A DNA stretch of 6,982 bases from contig JBCDBW010000165.1 of the NCBI GenBank assembly GCA_039182965.1, forward strand, positions 1 through 6,982, read 5' to 3'. Shown here in pieces: positions 5,090 to 6,982 of the stretch. Both the position numbers and the translations under genes were made by a program. Under the pieces are notes generated by a model, which was not told where the DNA came from, made no database searches, and worked only from the letters and a program-made list of their open reading frames with translations. Numbering within the stretch: position 1 is the stretch's first letter; every line of letters begins with the position of its first letter. The DNA is from JBCDBW01 sp039182965 (lineage in GTDB: Bacteria > Verrucomicrobiota > Verrucomicrobiia > Verrucomicrobiales > DEV007).

Positions 5090-5830
5090 TTAGTCTGCTC
5101 CGGAGACGAGGGTTCCGATCTTTTCTCCGATGAGGGCTTTTCGGATATTATCGTCCTTGGTCATATCGAACACAACAATGGGTTTGTCGTTGTCGCGACA
5201 GAGGCTGAAGGCGGTGGAGTCCATGACTTTGAGGCCGCTGGTAAGGCATTCCGTGAAGGAGATGGTTTCGAAGCGATTGGCATCGGGATTTGTGACGGGA
5301 TCGGCATCGTAGACGCCGTCGACCTTGGTCGCTTTGAGGATGGCATCGGCGTCGATTTCGCTGGCGCGGAGCGCGGCGGTGGTATCGGTGGAGAAATATG
5401 GGTTTCCGGTCCCGGCACCGAAGATGACGACGCGTCCTTTCTCGAGGTGCCGGACGGCGATGCGTCGGATGAAGGGTTCTGCGACGTTTTTCATTTCGAT
5501 CGCGGTCTGGACGCGGGAGGGGACGTCCATGGCTTCGAGCATGCTTTGGATGGCGAGGGAATTCATGACGGTGGCGAGCATGCCCATGTAATCGGCGGTG
5601 GCGCGTTCCATGCCGCGATTGGAGGCGCTGATGCCGCGCCAGAAGTTGCCGCCGCCCACGACGATGGCAATTTCGATGCCGCGTTGGTGGGCTTGTTTGA
5701 TTTGGTCGGCGATACTTTCGACGATTTCCGGGGAGATATTGTCCTGGGAATCGAGTTCGCGGAGGGCTTCTCCGCTGAGTTTGAGGACGACGCGTTTGAA
5801 TTCTCTGCGATCGGACGTTTGTGGAGCCAT
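5090..5830 (-). CDS. pyrH: Uridylate kinase (UMP kinase)
   Basis: This 246-residue protein is of normal length for the hexameric bacterial UMP kinase of the amino acid kinase family, which converts UMP and ATP to UDP and ADP in pyrimidine nucleotide synthesis. Motifs seen in order: KLSGEAL (17-23, phosphate binding), VVGGGNFWRG (57-66), ATADYMGMLATVMN (77-90, UMP site and hexamer interface), GAGTGNPYFSTDTTAALRA (138-156, UMP binding with conserved Thr and Asp), and KVDGVYDADP (169-178, ATP binding). Nothing essential appears lost. The start ATG at 5828-5830 has no ribosome binding site on its 5' side (CTAGTCCTTA). In many bacteria tsf lies directly upstream of pyrH; here the upstream 349 bases are empty and fmt comes next. 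frr follows 43 bases downstream. Confidence 0.98.
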   Translation of the reverse strand: MAPQTSDRREFKRVVLKLSGEALRELDSQDNISPEIVESIADQIKQAHQRGIEIAIVVGGGNFWRGISASNRGMERATADYMGMLATVMNSLAIQSMLEAMDVPSRVQTAIEMKNVAEPFIRRIAVRHLEKGRVVIFGAGTGNPYFSTDTTAALRASEIDADAILKATKVDGVYDADPVTNPDANRFETISFTECLTSGLKVMDSTAFSLCRDNDKPIVVFDMTKDDNIRKALIGEKIGTLVSGAD

Positions 5831-6179
5831 TAAGGACTAGAGGAAACAGGAAGGCGGGGGGTTTGGGAAGGATAAATGAGGATGTGAATGCGGGTGCGAC
5901 GGTCTTGGGGTGGAGATTGGATATTCAATGTCGAAGTTTTGCGATGGTGAGCGGAGACAACGGCGCGGCTTTGGCTTGAGGTGGGTAGTGTTTTCTTGCG
6001 TTTAGTTGGGATGAGGCACAGTTGCCCTATTACGAGCTGGGTGCTGAGGTGGTGATTGTGAGAAGGGGACGGTGTGGGATCGGATTGGAGATGGTATTCG
6101 GTGAGTTTTTGGGTAGCGGGAGGTGTTTGGTGCTATTCATGGGCAGGATGCCCATGGCACGAGTCTTATCGTGCTGTGG
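5831..6179. other. Non-coding gap between fmt and pyrH
   Basis: I see no gene in these 349 bases on either strand; the open frames have no family resemblance and follow the G-rich composition. The end next to fmt holds the twin hairpins at 6138-6174. A pyrH promoter is expected on the minus strand between about 5850 and 6000, where AT-richer stretches occur (for example GAATAT near 5920-5926), but no pair of boxes is good enough to call. Confidence 0.5.
6138..6174. repeat. Twin palindromes after fmt
   Basis: Two perfect inverted repeats abut each other. CATGGGC/GCCCATG (6138-6144 with 6150-6156) has a 5-base loop AGGAT. GCACGA/TCGTGC (6157-6162 with 6169-6174) has a 6-base loop. They begin five bases after the fmt stop codon as read on the minus strand. 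No T-run follows, so they are not a standard intrinsic terminator. The GGGC-ATCCT-GCCC core on the minus strand looks like the kind of interspersed palindrome that recurs in some genomes, but recurrence cannot be tested in one window. Confidence 0.65.
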
Positions 6180-6982
6180 TTAGTGGAATTGTTGGCCGGG
6201 GAGGAGGGGGGTGCCGCGGAGGAAGTCGGGGGCGGGGAGTTTTTTTCGGCCTTCGGCTTGGAGGGTGGTGATGGTTAGGGGGGTGGTGCTGGTGGCGATG
6301 GTGATGCCTTCGTCGGCGGTGGTCAGGATTTGGCCCGGGGCGGCGTCGGTTGGGACGTCGGGAGAGGGGATGGCAGGCGGGAAGATTTTGAGGGTGATGG
6401 ATTTTTGGGAATCGGGGTTGGTCCAGGTGGTGAAGGTGCCGGGCCAGGTGTGGTAGGCGCGGATGAGGCGTTCGATTTGGTCGGCAGGGAGGGACCAGTC
6501 GATGTGTCCGTCGGCCTTATAAAGTTTGGGTGTGTGTGTGGCTTCGCCGTGGTTTTGGGGGGTGCGGGGGGCCTTGCCGGCGGCGAAAAGATAGAGGGCT
6601 TCGGTTAGGGCGGGGACGGAGAGGTCGGCGAGTTTATCGTGGAGGGATTGGGCGGTATCGGCGGGATCGATGGGCAGGGATTTTTCGAGGATCATGTCTC
6701 CGGCGTCGAGTTCCTTGGTGATGTGCATGACCGTGACGCCGGTTTCGCGGTCGCCATCGCGGAGGGCGGCCTGGATGGGGGCGGCGCCGCGGTGTTTGGG
6801 GAGGAGAGAGGCGTGGAGGTTGATACAGGCGAGTTTTGGGATGTCTTTGAAGAGGGTTTCGGGGAGGAGTTGGCCGTAGGCGACGACGAGGATGAGATCG
6901 GGATTGAGCGCGCGGATGTCGTCGAGGGTTTTTGGGTTGCGGATCTTTTCGGGTTGGAGGACGGGGATGTTGTGAGCGAGCG
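6180..6982 (-). CDS. fmt: Methionyl-tRNA formyltransferase (5' end cut off)
   Basis: The frame is open to the window edge. 266 complete codons are visible, counting from the edge and excluding the TAA stop at 6180-6182; roughly the first 50 residues lie outside. The enzyme formylates Met-tRNA(fMet) with 10-formyl-tetrahydrofolate for translation initiation. The visible part starts LAHNIPVLQPEKI. It continues through VVAYGQLLP and the signature INLHASLLPKHRGAAPIQ, with the catalytic Asn and His in NLH. Then comes TGVTVMHITKELDAGDMI, whose Asp in LDAGD completes the Asn-His-Asp triad. The C-terminal tRNA-binding domain is present, with KLYKADGHIDW, IRAYHTWPGTFT and the final DFLRGTPLLPGQQF. An internal ATG at 6728 is not the start, since the conserved HASLLP region lies upstream of it. 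Leu and Ala codons end in C, as in pyrH and frr. Twin hairpins follow the gene. Confidence 0.97.
   Translation of the reverse strand, partial: LAHNIPVLQPEKIRNPKTLDDIRALNPDLILVVAYGQLLPETLFKDIPKLACINLHASLLPKHRGAAPIQAALRDGDRETGVTVMHITKELDAGDMILEKSLPIDPADTAQSLHDKLADLSVPALTEALYLFAAGKAPRTPQNHGEATHTPKLYKADGHIDWSLPADQIERLIRAYHTWPGTFTTWTNPDSQKSITLKIFPPAIPSPDVPTDAAPGQILTTADEGITIATSTTPLTITTLQAEGRKKLPAPDFLRGTPLLPGQQFH

Noticed and set aside
5081..5833. 250-codon plus-strand open frame opposite pyrH
   Set aside because: Gly/Asp/Phe-rich shadow of a gene with every UMP kinase motif.

Overview
The window looks like bacterial chromosome, GC-rich, most plausibly from the PVC group (Verrucomicrobiota is my best guess). 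That placement rests on gene style and context only: tandem coiled-coil envelope proteins, a tiny lipoprotein, a stand-alone left-handed beta-helix protein beside frr-pyrH, and little use of Shine-Dalgarno sites. There is no rRNA or other phylogenetic marker here. I see no plasmid, phage, transposase or CRISPR signature.

Left half (about 1-3605), mostly plus strand. A heptamer tandem-repeat tract (57-122) precedes a membrane-anchored M23 (LytM-type) peptidase with all expected zinc ligands (268-1050). A bacterial SRP RNA gene lies on the minus strand (1093-1188) with its own sigma70-like promoter. Two tandem paralogous genes follow (1532-2332 and 2424-3212). Each encodes one N-terminal membrane segment, a long coiled coil and a small C-terminal beta-rich domain. 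Next comes a 62-residue lipoprotein (3282-3470) and then a good intrinsic terminator (3561-3605). RNA hairpins sit in the gaps between these genes.

Right half (about 3636-6982), all minus strand. In transcription order: fmt (methionyl-tRNA formyltransferase, start cut by the window edge), a 349-base gap, pyrH (UMP kinase), frr (ribosome recycling factor), a short gap with a second heptamer-type repeat, and a GlmU-C-terminal-like beta-helix protein. The two gene sets converge at about 3600-3690. Back-to-back hairpins follow both the beta-helix gene and fmt.

How the genes fit together: the minus-strand set is housekeeping (translation initiation, pyrimidine nucleotides, ribosome recycling) plus a probable sugar or acyl transferase-like protein. 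The plus-strand set is all envelope-directed, with a periplasmic peptidoglycan hydrolase, two bitopic coiled-coil proteins and a lipoprotein. It is the best candidate here for an undescribed module. A strong excess of G over C on the plus strand runs through both halves whichever strand is coding, so the two gene sets have mirrored codon preferences (Leu TTG on plus, CTC on minus).
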